A stretch of DNA of 27,152 nucleotides from Site-B1 sp963827785 (GTDB lineage Bacteria > Bacteroidota > Bacteroidia > Flavobacteriales > Flavobacteriaceae). The DNA lies in assembly GCA_963827785.1 (NCBI GenBank), contig CAWHCT010000045.1, positions 1 through 27,152 of the forward strand, written 5' to 3'. Shown here one piece after another: positions 17,393 through 25,522 of this stretch. The notes under the pieces were generated by a model. That model did not search any database, was not told where the DNA came from, and worked only from the letters and a program-made list of their open reading frames with translations. Made by a program: the position numbers and the translations under genes. The stretch's first letter is position 1. Each line of letters starts with the position of its first letter.

Positions 17393-17959
17393 TTATTCTT
17401 TAATTCTTTCTTTGTAAGTTCCCTTATCAGTTTCGATCTTTATTTTATCACCTTCATTAATAAATAAAGGCACATTGACAGTAGCACCGGTTTCTACAGT
17501 AGCAGGTTTTGTTGCGTTAGTTGCTGTATTCCCTTTAACTCCTGGTTCGGTAGCTGTTACTTCTAAAATTACACTTGCAGGCATTTCAACAGAAAGTGGC
17601 ATATTATCTTCGGTGTTGATAATCACAGTTACAACTTCACCTTCTTTCATTAAACCTGGATTATCTAAAGCTGCTTCTAATAAGCGTATTTGTGTGTAAT
17701 CTTCAGTATTCATAAAATGATAGAATTCTCCATCATTATATAAAAATTGAAACTTATGTGTTTCCACACGTACATCTTCTATTTTATGTCCGGCAGAAAA
17801 GGTGTTATCTATTACTTTTCCGGTTGTTACACTTTTAAGTTTTGTTCTAACAAAGGCAGGACCTTTACCTGGTTTAACATGTAAAAATTCTATAATTTTA
17901 AAAATGTCATGATTATATTTAATACATAATCCGTTTCTAATATCTGATGTACTTGCCAT
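17393..17959 (-). CDS. efp: Elongation factor P
   Basis: The 188-residue protein has three beta-barrel domains as in EF-P: KOW-like domain I (to about 65), then two OB-fold domains. The tip loop KPGKGPAF places Lys32 at the position of E. coli Lys34, the residue that enters the ribosomal P site. EF-P helps ribosomes join consecutive prolines. No modifying enzyme (EpmA/EpmB) is in the window. The gene starts 8 nt after the repaired lpxA stop and is followed 7 nt on by the LpxD-like gene, so all are likely in one transcript. Confidence 0.96.
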   Translation of the reverse strand: MASTSDIRNGLCIKYNHDIFKIIEFLHVKPGKGPAFVRTKLKSVTTGKVIDNTFSAGHKIEDVRVETHKFQFLYNDGEFYHFMNTEDYTQIRLLEAALDNPGLMKEGEVVTVIINTEDNMPLSVEMPASVILEVTATEPGVKGNTATNATKPATVETGATVNVPLFINEGDKIKIETDKGTYKERIKE

Positions 17960-17967
17960 TATATTAA

Positions 17968-18753
17968 TTAATTTGATTTAAAATATCCTTTCATAATTCC
18001 TCGATGCGAATTTTTGATAAATTGTAAAATTTCATCTCGTTCTGTAGTCGCTTCCATTTCAGCTTCAATGATTTCTGAAGCTTGTGTATTATTATAGTTT
18101 TTTTGATAAAGAATTCTATAAATATTTTGAATTTCTCATATTTTTTCAGTGGAAAATCCACGTCTTCGTAATCCCACAGAATTTATCCCAACATAAGACA
18201 AAGGTTCTCTGGCCGCTTTTACAAAAGGCGGTACATCTTTTCTAACTAAAGACCCACCTGTAACAAAAGCATGATTCCCGATGGAACAGAATTGATGAAC
18301 GGCAGTCATACCTGCTAAAACAACATAATCTCCAACGGTAATATGTCCTGCAAGTGTGCTATTATTTGAGAAAATACAATTATTGCCAACAATACAATCG
18401 TGTGCAATATGACAATAAGCCATAATCAAACAATTATCCCCAATAACAGTTTTCAGTCTATCAGAAGTACCTCTATTAATTGTTACACATTCTCTTATTG
18501 TAACATTGTTACCAATTTCAACAGTAGTATCTTCATCATTATATTTTAAGTCTTGAGGTACAGCAGAAATTACGGCTCCAGGAAAAATATTACAATTTTT
18601 TCCAATTCTGGCACCTTCCATAATAGTTACATTACTACCTATCCAGGTACCTTCACCAATAATAACATTATTATAGATGGTAGTAAACGGTTCAATTACA
18701 ACATTTTTTGCAATTTTGGCCCCAGGGTGAACGTATGCTAAAGGTTGATTCAT
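17968..18753 (-). CDS. lpxA: UDP-N-acetylglucosamine acyltransferase LpxA, in-frame opal stop as read
   Basis: The first 205 codons form a left-handed beta-helix of hexapeptide repeats with the catalytic histidine in CHIAHDC (His118) and the GLRRRGFS segment of LpxA. A TGA at 18138-18136 then stops the frame, but the same frame continues with EIQNIYRILYQ, a helical C-terminal domain and RGIMKGYF to a TAA at 17970-17968, giving 261 residues, the normal LpxA length. The stop sits where relatives usually have arginine (EKI-R-EIQ), so one base change from CGA or AGA explains it. LpxA catalyses the first step of lipid A synthesis, adding a 3-hydroxyacyl chain to UDP-GlcNAc. The truncated form would lack the C-terminal helices and is unlikely to be what the cell makes. 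Confidence 0.9.
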
Positions 18754-18836
18754 CTGTTGAGTTTTATTTTTCTATTTGTCAGATGTAATTCGCACATTAA
18801 ATCATTAGTAATTTTTAAAAATTTAATTGTACTCAT
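18750..18836 (-). CDS. Possible 28-residue small ORF between lpxC-fabZ and lpxA
   Basis: An ATG at 18836 lies 7 nt after the repaired lpxC-fabZ stop (TAA 18846-18844). The frame runs 28 codons without a stop and its TGA (18752-18750) overlaps the lpxA ATG (18753-18751) as ATGA. The product is basic and rich in Lys, Leu, Ile and Asn, with one Cys. Tight spacing at both ends suits translational coupling, but the length is short enough to arise by chance in A+T-rich DNA. No family is recognised. Confidence 0.25.
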   Translation of the reverse strand: MSTIKFLKITNDLMCELHLTNRKIKLNR

Positions 18837-18843
18837 TTCATAG

Positions 18844-20248
18844 TTATTTGACTTTACTTATTTGAGCCATTAATTCAGCTTCAGCGCACAATTTTCCATT
18901 TGCAGTAAGCATAACCTTGCATGTGACAAATACCACGCCTTATGGGCGTAATTAGTTCACATTTAAAGATCAATGTATCTCCAGGACTAACTTTTTGCTT
19001 AAACTTAACATTGTCCATCTTCATAAAAAATGTCAGATAATTTTCCGGATCTGGTACTGTGCTAAGTACTAGAATACCACCGGTTTGCGCCATGGCTTCA
19101 ATGATTAAAACACCGGGCATAACAGGAGCTCCCGGGAAATGTCCTTGAAAGAATGATTCGTTCATGGTTACATTTTTCATCCCAATAACATGTGAATCTG
19201 ATAATTCAAAAACCTTATCAATCAATAAAAATGGTGGTCTGTGAGGTAACATGGCCATAATTTGATTAACATCCATGAGTGGTTCCTGATTTAGATCAAC
19301 CGAAGGCACATTATTACGCTTTTCTGCCTTTATTATTTTAGACATTTTCTTTGCAAATTGGGTATTAACAAAATGCCCTGGTTTATTCGCAATTACTTTC
19401 CCTTTGATTCTTATTCCAATTAAAGCAAGATCTCCAATGACATCCAAAAGCTTATGTCTTGCTGCCTCATTTGCATGATGAAGTGTTAAATTATCAAGTA
19501 TTCCATTTGACTTCACAGTAATAGAATCTTTTTTAAAAGCAACTTTTAATTTTTCCATGGTTTCTGTGGATATTATTTTATCAACATAAACGATGGCATT
19601 ACTTAAGTCTCCTCCTTTTATTAGGCCTTTATCCAAAAGCATTTCAATTTCGTGTAAAAAACTGAAAGTTCTTGAATCGGAAATTTCGTCTTTAAAGTCT
19701 GATATATCTTTTAAAGTTGCATTCTGTGTTCCTAAAACTTTTGTTCCAAAATCTACCATTGTAGTCACACAAAATTTATCGGAAGGGATTATTGTTATTT
19801 CACTACCTGACTCTTCATCAGAATAGGTAATGATGTCTTTTACAGCAAATTCAATTATTTCAGCATTTTGTTCAACAGTTCCAACTTTGTTAATGGCTTC
19901 AACAAAATATTTTGAAGAGCCATCCATAATTGGCGGTTCAGAAGCATTTAATTCAATAATTGCATTATCAACTTGCATTCCTACTAAAGCAGCCAAAACA
20001 TGCTCTGTAGTTTGGATTTTAACTCCATTTTTCTCTAGACAGGTACCTCTCAGTGTGTTACTAACATAGTTTGCATCTGCTTCAATAACAGGCTCTCCTT
20101 CAAGATCCACTCTTTTAAAGGCAAATCCAAAATTTTCGGGAGCTGGTTTAAAAGTCAAATTTACTTCCTTGCCAGTGTGAAGCCCAACACCTTTTAAAGA
20201 TATTTCCTGAGCTATTGTTTTTTGTTTTTTATCAGTTCTTACTATCAT
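18844..20248 (-). CDS. lpxC-fabZ: Bifunctional UDP-3-O-acyl-GlcNAc deacetylase / hydroxyacyl-ACP dehydratase, late frameshift as read
   Basis: The protein joins LpxC (about 1-305) and FabZ (about 315-467), a fusion typical of Bacteroidota. LpxC signs are GVGLHTG, the zinc-site TEHVLAAL and RHKLLDVIGDLAL. FabZ signs are LPHRPPFLLIDKV, GHFPGAPVMPG with the catalytic His, and IEAMAQTGG with the catalytic Glu. As read the frame stops at 18881 after 455 residues with a nonsense tail (CKWKIVR). Removing one base of the TTT run at 18899-18901 restores NGKLCAEAELMAQ, the usual FabZ end, and a TAA at 18844, for 467 residues. LpxC does the committed step of lipid A synthesis; FabZ makes enoyl-ACP. The start overlaps the lpxD end by 17 bp. 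Confidence 0.95.
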
Positions 20249-21266
20249 TCTTCAATTCATTTTCAATATCACTAATATTTTTAACAATTTTTGGAAGATT
20301 TTTAAAATAAACGTATGATTTGTTGAAATCTGCATATGCTAAAGCAGGAGTGCCCTGAAGAACTTCATTATCCTTTACATTTCTGCCAATTCCAGACTGT
20401 GCCTGTATTTTTACATTGTTCCCAATTGTAATATGACCCACAATTCCTACCTGTCCGCCAATCTGGCAATTCTTTCCAATCTTGGTTGAACCTGCAATTC
20501 CTGTTTGAGCTGCAATCACTGTATTTTCATCAATTTCGACATTGTGTGCTATTTGAATTTGATTATCCAACTTCACTCCTTTTCTAATAATTGTTGAGCC
20601 TAAAGTAGCTCTATCAATCGTAGTAGCAGCTCCTACATCAACAAAATCCTCAAGAATAACATTTCCGGTTTGAGGAACTTTGCTATATTCTCCTTTTTCA
20701 TTTGGAACAAAACCAAATCCATCAGCTCCGATAATAGCCCCTGAATTTATAACACAATTATTACCTATAACAGTTTCAGAATATATCTTCGCACCTGCAA
20801 AAATAACAACATTATTCCCAATTGACACGTTGTCACCAATATAACAGTTTGGATAGATTTTAACATTATTTCCAATAACTACATTATCTCCTAAATACGA
20901 AAATGCACCAAGATAAATATCATCTCCATGCACAGCTGAATCAGAAATAAAAGACGGTTTTTCTATACCTGTCTTATTCATTTTTACCTGATTGTAATAT
21001 TCCAGTAATTTAGAAAATGATTTATAGGCATCATCTACTTTTATTAAAGTTGAGGTTATGCCATTTTCGGCAACAAAATCTCTATTTACTATTGTTATTG
21101 AAGCTTCAGTTGAATAGATAAATGACTTGTATTTTGGGTTCGCAAGAAAAGTTAAAGACCCCTTAATCCCTTCTTCTATCTTAGCTAATTTGAAAACTTC
21201 TACATCGGGATTTCCAACTATATCGCCTTCTAAAATTCCTGCTATTTGACTTGCTGTAAACTTCAT
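20232..21266 (-). CDS. lpxD: UDP-3-O-(3-hydroxyacyl)glucosamine N-acyltransferase LpxD
   Basis: This intact protein of 344 residues has the LpxD N-terminal uridine-binding domain (about 1-100, with SLTFLANPKY), a long hexapeptide-repeat beta-helix, and the catalytic histidine in LDNQIQIAHNVEI. It adds the N-linked 3-hydroxyacyl chain to form UDP-2,3-diacylglucosamine. The ATG at 21266 (MKFTASQIAG) is preferred to one three codons upstream because family members start at this point. It ends in TGA within the start of lpxC-fabZ and begins 32 bp after the HD gene stop, so all are co-transcribed. Confidence 0.95.
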   Translation of the reverse strand: MKFTASQIAGILEGDIVGNPDVEVFKLAKIEEGIKGSLTFLANPKYKSFIYSTEASITIVNRDFVAENGITSTLIKVDDAYKSFSKLLEYYNQVKMNKTGIEKPSFISDSAVHGDDIYLGAFSYLGDNVVIGNNVKIYPNCYIGDNVSIGNNVVIFAGAKIYSETVIGNNCVINSGAIIGADGFGFVPNEKGEYSKVPQTGNVILEDFVDVGAATTIDRATLGSTIIRKGVKLDNQIQIAHNVEIDENTVIAAQTGIAGSTKIGKNCQIGGQVGIVGHITIGNNVKIQAQSGIGRNVKDNEVLQGTPALAYADFNKSYVYFKNLPKIVKNISDIENELKNDSKN

Positions 21267-21297
21267 TTGTGGCAAAAATAGGAAAAATGTACCAAAT

Positions 21298-22523
21298 TCA
21301 ATCTTTTGGATAACATATATAGTATTTATTGACCGGTTTTGAAAGCGCTTTCAAATTTAATTGATCTGAAGCGTTAACTATATCTTCAATCTCACCGGAT
21401 TTATGCATAATATTAATTGTCTGATTTTTTTCCTGATAAGCCTGATTGGATATCTTACCTGTAAACACAAAATAACTGGCCTCCGATTTGGTTATATTAT
21501 ATCTCTGTATCAGCTTGTTTTTTTGATCATTCAACAGATCTGAATCAAATCTTTTTTTGGATATCTTAATTTTTAACAAATCTCTATTTATGATCATCTC
21601 ACACAAATTACTTAGAACAAAATCATAATGATATTGCCATTCCTTCATAGCTGAAATAATATCGTAATCATCCAATTTTGAGAACTTTTTCAAAACTTCG
21701 GCATCAAAATCACCAATTGAAATATTATTTTCCAAGAAAAATTTCAAGGCTTCACTGCAATTTAAATGCACCCCTTTTAAGATCAATGATTTTGCTCGTT
21801 CTAAAACTCTAATTAATAGCTGCTCGGCAACCAAGCTTGTTTTATGTAAATAGACCTGCCAATACATTAATCGTCTGGCCACTAAAAATTTTTCTACACT
21901 GTAAATCCCTTTTTCTTCAACCACAAGATTGTTGTCTAGCTACATTTAACATGGTAATAATGCGTTCACTATTAATATTTCCTTCTGCAACTCCTGTATA
22001 AAAACTATCTCGCTTTAAATAATCGGCTCTATCCATATCTAATTGACTCGAAATAAGCTGACACATGAACTTTCTTTCATATTCACCTTTAAAAATTCTA
22101 ATGGCAAGAGTTAAATTTGCGTTAAATTCTTTATTTAATTCTTCCATAAATAGCAAGGAAATATCCTCATGTGAAACACCATTTACTAAAGCTATTTTCC
22201 ATAGCATGACTAAATGGTCCATGACCAATATCATGTAATAAAATAGCAATATAAAGTGCATTTTCTTCATCTTCAGAAATTGTAACTCCTTTAAAACGAA
22301 GCACTCTAACTGCTTTTTGCATTAAATGCATGCTACCAATGGCATGATGAAATCTTGTATGATGTGCTCCTGGATAAACCAAATAAGACAAACCCATTTG
22401 AGTAATTCTTCTTAATCTTTGAAAATATTTATGCTCTATTAAATCAAAAATTAACGAATTTGGAATAGTAATAAATCCGTAAATTGGGTCGTTAAATATT
22501 TTAAGTTTGTTATTTGCCTGCAA
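21298..22523 (-). CDS. HD-domain phosphohydrolase, two frameshifts as read
   Basis: Three overlapping frames form one gene. The first part has NDPIYGFITIPN, the HD-domain histidine pair at HTRFHHAIGSMHLM (59-60) and the metal-binding HDIGHGPFSH (97-106). Removing one base in the AAA run at 22188-22190 and one at 21937 joins it to VNGVSHEDISLLF and VADNNLVVEEKGIYSVEKFL and gives 407 residues, the usual length. Relatives are dGTPase-like HD phosphohydrolases that act on nucleotides; the substrate here is not known. The gene is transcribed away from porX with only 36 bp between the two starts, and leads into the lpxD operon. Confidence 0.87.
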
Positions 22524-22559
22524 ACAGTTGAGTTTTACTAATTAATAAAACAAATATAC

Positions 22560-24116
22560 ATGAACAATATAAATATTCTTTGGGTTGATGATGAAATCGA
22601 TTTATTAAAACCACATATCCTTTTTCTTAGAACAAAAGAATTATAAGGTAACAACTTGCCAAAGTGGTACGGAAGCATTGGAAGTATTAGACGAAAATAA
22701 TTTTGATATTGTTTTTTTAGATGAAAATATGCCAGGACTTACAGGTTTAGAAACATTAAATGAAATTAAAGAGAAACAAAGCAAATATTCCGGTGTTATG
22801 ATTACCAAAAGTGAAGAAGAATATATTATGGAAGAAGCTATTGGTAATAAAATTGCAGATTATTTAATAAAACCTGTAAACCCAAATCAAATATTATTAA
22901 GTTTAAAAAAGAATTTAGATCATTCTCGATTAGTTTCAGAAAAAACAACTTCTAATTACCAACAAGAATTTAGAAAAATTGCGATGGATTTATCTATGGT
23001 AAATTCTTATGAAGAATGGGTTGAACTTATATCAAAAATTAATTTATTGGGAAATTCAATTGGAAGATATTGAAGATCCGGGTATGTTTGAAATTTTAGA
23101 ATCTCAAAAAAGTGAAGCCAATATGCAGTTTGGAAAGTTTATAGATAAAAATTATGCAATTGGTTTGAACCAAAGGGAGATGCACCTATCTTGTCGCATC
23201 AGTTATTTAAAGAAAAAATTGTTCCAGAATTAAGCAAAGAACAACCAACATTGCTGATTGTAATGGATAATTTGCGTTATGACCAATGGAAAGCTTTTGA
23301 ACCAATAGTAAATAATTATTATAAAAAAGAAAGTGAAGAATCCTTTTATAGCATTCTGCCAACAGCAACACAATATGCCAGAAATGCTATTTTCTCAGGT
23401 TTAATGCCAAGTGAAATGGAAAAAATACATCCTGAATATTGGAAAAACGATACAGATGAAGGAGGTAAAAATCTACATGAAGATGATTTTTTAAAAGCGC
23501 AAATAAAACGCTTGGGCTTAAGGTCACTTAAAATATGAATATCATAAAATAACTAATTTAAAAGCCGGTAAAAAATTAGCTGAAAATTTTAATATCTCAA
23601 AAAAATAACGATTTAACTGTGATCGTTTACAATTTTGTAGATATGCTTTCTCATTCTAAAACAGAAATGGATGTTGTTAAAGAATTGGCTTCAAATGATA
23701 AAGCATACAGATCATTAACTTTAAGTTGGTTTAAAAATTCTCCCCTACTAGAAATTATACAACAAGCTCAACAATTAGGATTTAAATTAATTATTACAAC
23801 AGATCATGGTACAATTAATGTAAAAAATCCGTCAAAAGTTATTGGCGATAGAGATACAAGTTTAAATCTACGTTATAAAACAGGAAGAAGTTTAACATAT
23901 GAAGATAAAGATGTTTATGCTGTTAAAGACCCCAAAGCAATTCATTTACCAGTTATAAATATGAGTAGCTCTTTTATTTTTGCTAAAGGAGATTTGTTTT
24001 TTGCTTATCCAAATAATTACAATCATTACGTAAGTTATTACAGAAATACATATCAACATGGAGGTGTTTCTTTAGAAGAAATGATTATTCCGTTTTCGGT
24101 TTTAAAACCAAGATAA
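22560..24116 (+). CDS. porX: PorX-type response regulator with PglZ phosphatase domain, five frameshifts as read
   Basis: Repair of four one-base insertions (22629, 23029, 23524 and the A run 23599-23605) and one deletion (near 23158) gives a continuous 517-residue protein, the length of PorX. It has a receiver domain (about 1-125; acidic pocket Asp10-Asp11, phosphorylation site Asp54 in VFLDENMPG, K near SVM-ITKS switch region), a helical linker, and a C-terminal PglZ domain of the alkaline phosphatase superfamily with LLIVMDNLRYDQW, NFVDMLSHS and TTDHGTINV as metal-site segments. PorX works with the kinase PorY to control type IX secretion genes, and its PglZ domain cleaves phosphodiesters. 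The original start is ATG at 22560. tsaE follows 110 bp on. Confidence 0.9.
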
Positions 24117-24226
24117 TTATCCATAAATGGTAAAATTCTTCGATGAAATACATTTTTTCTTGGTTTTATCTAAATTTTATTAGTAATATTGTAGTATAAA
24201 CATTTTTGTTTAAACCCTATTTCTAG

Positions 24227-24646
24227 ATGAATAAAAGCTTCAATATTGCCGAAATTAATTCCGTAGCAAAAGAAATTTTGAAATCTGTAAATTCCAAGAC
24301 TATCTTGTTCTATGGTGAAATGGGTGTCGGTAAAACAACGCTTATCAGGGAGATGGTAAAGGAATTAGGGTATCTTCATGATGTTTCAAGCCCTACTTTT
24401 TCTATTGTTAATGAATACGAGATCAAGGACGGTTTGGTATATCATTTTGATTTTTACAGGATAAAAAATGAAGAAGAAGTCTATGATATAGGATTTGAAG
24501 ATTATTTGGACTCTGATCAATGGATATTTATTGAATGGCCGGAAAAAATTAGTTCTTTAATTCCGGACCAGGTAAACGAAATCCATTTGGAAAAGGCCGG
24601 AAAAAATAGTAGAAAGATTAAGTTAAAAACATTAATAAATATATAA
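24227..24646 (+). CDS. tsaE: tRNA threonylcarbamoyladenosine biosynthesis ATPase TsaE
   Basis: The 139-residue protein is a compact P-loop ATPase with Walker A GEMGVGKTT (30-38), SSPTFSIVNEY in the switch region, HFDFYR and IFIEWPEKI near the C-terminus, all TsaE hallmarks. TsaE works with TsaB and TsaD to make t6A37 in tRNAs that read ANN codons. It is intact and normal in length. It sits between porX and ald, a neighbourhood I associate with flavobacteria. Confidence 0.95.
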   Translation: MNKSFNIAEINSVAKEILKSVNSKTILFYGEMGVGKTTLIREMVKELGYLHDVSSPTFSIVNEYEIKDGLVYHFDFYRIKNEEEVYDIGFEDYLDSDQWIFIEWPEKISSLIPDQVNEIHLEKAGKNSRKIKLKTLINI

Positions 24647-24696
24647 GTGAACATCAAAATTACACTTACATTAAAACCGTAGTTTGGTTGTAAGTA

Positions 24697-24763
24697 TAAT
24701 CCTAACTTTTTGGTTGTTAATCGATAAAAAAAGATTATAATCGTAATAAAAGGTAGTTAATCG
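24697..24763. repeat. Four TAATC-type boxes at 20-21 bp spacing upstream of a small lipoprotein gene
   Basis: TAATCG occurs at 24718, 24738 and 24758, exactly 20 bp apart, and TAATCC at 24697 is one base further out. The first and third TAATCG lie in the longer match GTTAATCGAT (24716-24725 and 24756-24765). Spacing of two helical turns on one face of DNA suits a row of bound regulators. The last box is 69 bp before the ATG at 24832. Confidence 0.45.
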
Positions 24764-24831
24764 ATTTTTTAGTGTCAGTTATGTGACTTGAGATACATTA
24801 GGCATAATTAATTAATTAAATCCCTTGAATT

Positions 24832-24969
24832 ATGAAAACAAGAAAGTACTTTTTCGCCTTGGCGACAGTAGGACTGTTGATGTTTGCATCTTGTACACCA
24901 AACAGTATTAGCGATGACGGACCACAACAAGTCAAAAAAGCCAAAATCAAAATCCCTTCACAAGGATAA
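24832..24969 (+). CDS. Small lipoprotein of 45 residues
   Basis: The ORF begins MKTRKYFFALATVGLLMFAS and continues with Cys21, a clear lipoprotein signal peptide with lipobox FASC. Only about 24 residues follow, ending KKAKIKIPSQG. Such very short lipoproteins with a basic tail and a conserved end are common in flavobacteria but have no assigned role. The last 56 bp overlap the next gene in another frame. A row of regularly spaced boxes upstream suggests regulated expression. Confidence 0.65.
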   Translation: MKTRKYFFALATVGLLMFASCTPNSISDDGPQQVKKAKIKIPSQG

Positions 24970-25438
24970 AAAAAGTAATTTAATTATAGGTAGTATAATA
25001 GCCACTTTAATAGCTATTACTCCTTATATTTTTTACTCTTATGAAAGTGTTCCAGATGAAAAGATCTGGGACACTTTTTTTTTTACATATAGAAGCGGAT
25101 ATTATGAAAATGCAGCTATTGCTATTTGGACAATGATGGGTAAAATAGTACCTTTATATTTACTATTCATTTGGTTCTTTACTTGCCGACACTGGTGGTA
25201 TCATGCTTTATTGATCCCCATTGCCATGTATACCTATCAATTTTTTGCTATAATAAATGATGATGCAAATTTTATTGATGAATATCAGATCATGTATTTA
25301 ATTCCTATTATGGCTATAATAATTCCTTCAATATATCTCATAAGGGCAAAAATGTTCAATAAATTAACCAATAGATCCATGCAGGATCTGGAAGATGAAT
25401 TTAGAATTAGTAAAAAGACGTTTAAGGATTTTTTCTAA
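24914..25438 (+). CDS. Four-helix membrane protein, function unknown
   Basis: The chosen ATG at 24914 gives 174 residues starting MTDHNKSKKPK. A lysine-rich cytoplasmic tail is followed by four hydrophobic segments (about residues 23-45, 75-95, 100-120 and 130-155), with TCRHWWYHALLIPIAMYTYQ in the middle and a charged C-terminal tail. A TTG at 24884 would extend the frame by ten residues inside the lipoprotein gene and is less likely. There is no ATG after the lipoprotein stop that would leave the basic tail intact, so the two genes overlap. I cannot name the family. Confidence 0.7.
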   Translation: MTDHNKSKKPKSKSLHKDKKSNLIIGSIIATLIAITPYIFYSYESVPDEKIWDTFFFTYRSGYYENAAIAIWTMMGKIVPLYLLFIWFFTCRHWWYHALLIPIAMYTYQFFAIINDDANFIDEYQIMYLIPIMAIIIPSIYLIRAKMFNKLTNRSMQDLEDEFRISKKTFKDFF

Positions 25439-25483
25439 TTAAAATCGATCACAAACAAATTAAAGTTTTAGTCTTATATATTA

Positions 25484-25514
25484 AATTTAAAATTCGTAAT
25501 TTGAATTTTAAATT
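25484..25514. promoter_or_regulatory. A+T-only inverted repeat just upstream of ald
   Basis: AATTTAAAATTC (25484-25495) and GAATTTTAAATT (25503-25514) are exact reverse complements around 7 bp, ending 8 bp before the ald ATG. No T-run follows. It may be an operator, or an RNA hairpin at the translation start. A+T-rich palindromes suit Lrp/AsnC-type regulators, which control alanine dehydrogenase genes in other bacteria, but no binding motif is proved here. Confidence 0.4.
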
Positions 25515-25522
25515 AATTATCC

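Noticed and set aside
18136..18138. UGA as a sense codon (recoded genetic code) because lpxA reads through a TGA
   Set aside because: lpxD (20232) and the HD gene (21298) end properly at TGA, and the other breaks are indels and not in-frame TGA codons.
24180..24226. Hairpin TAAACA-TTTT-TGTTTA upstream of tsaE as a terminator of porX
   Set aside because: The stem is only six A+T-rich pairs and no T-run follows, so it is too weak to call.
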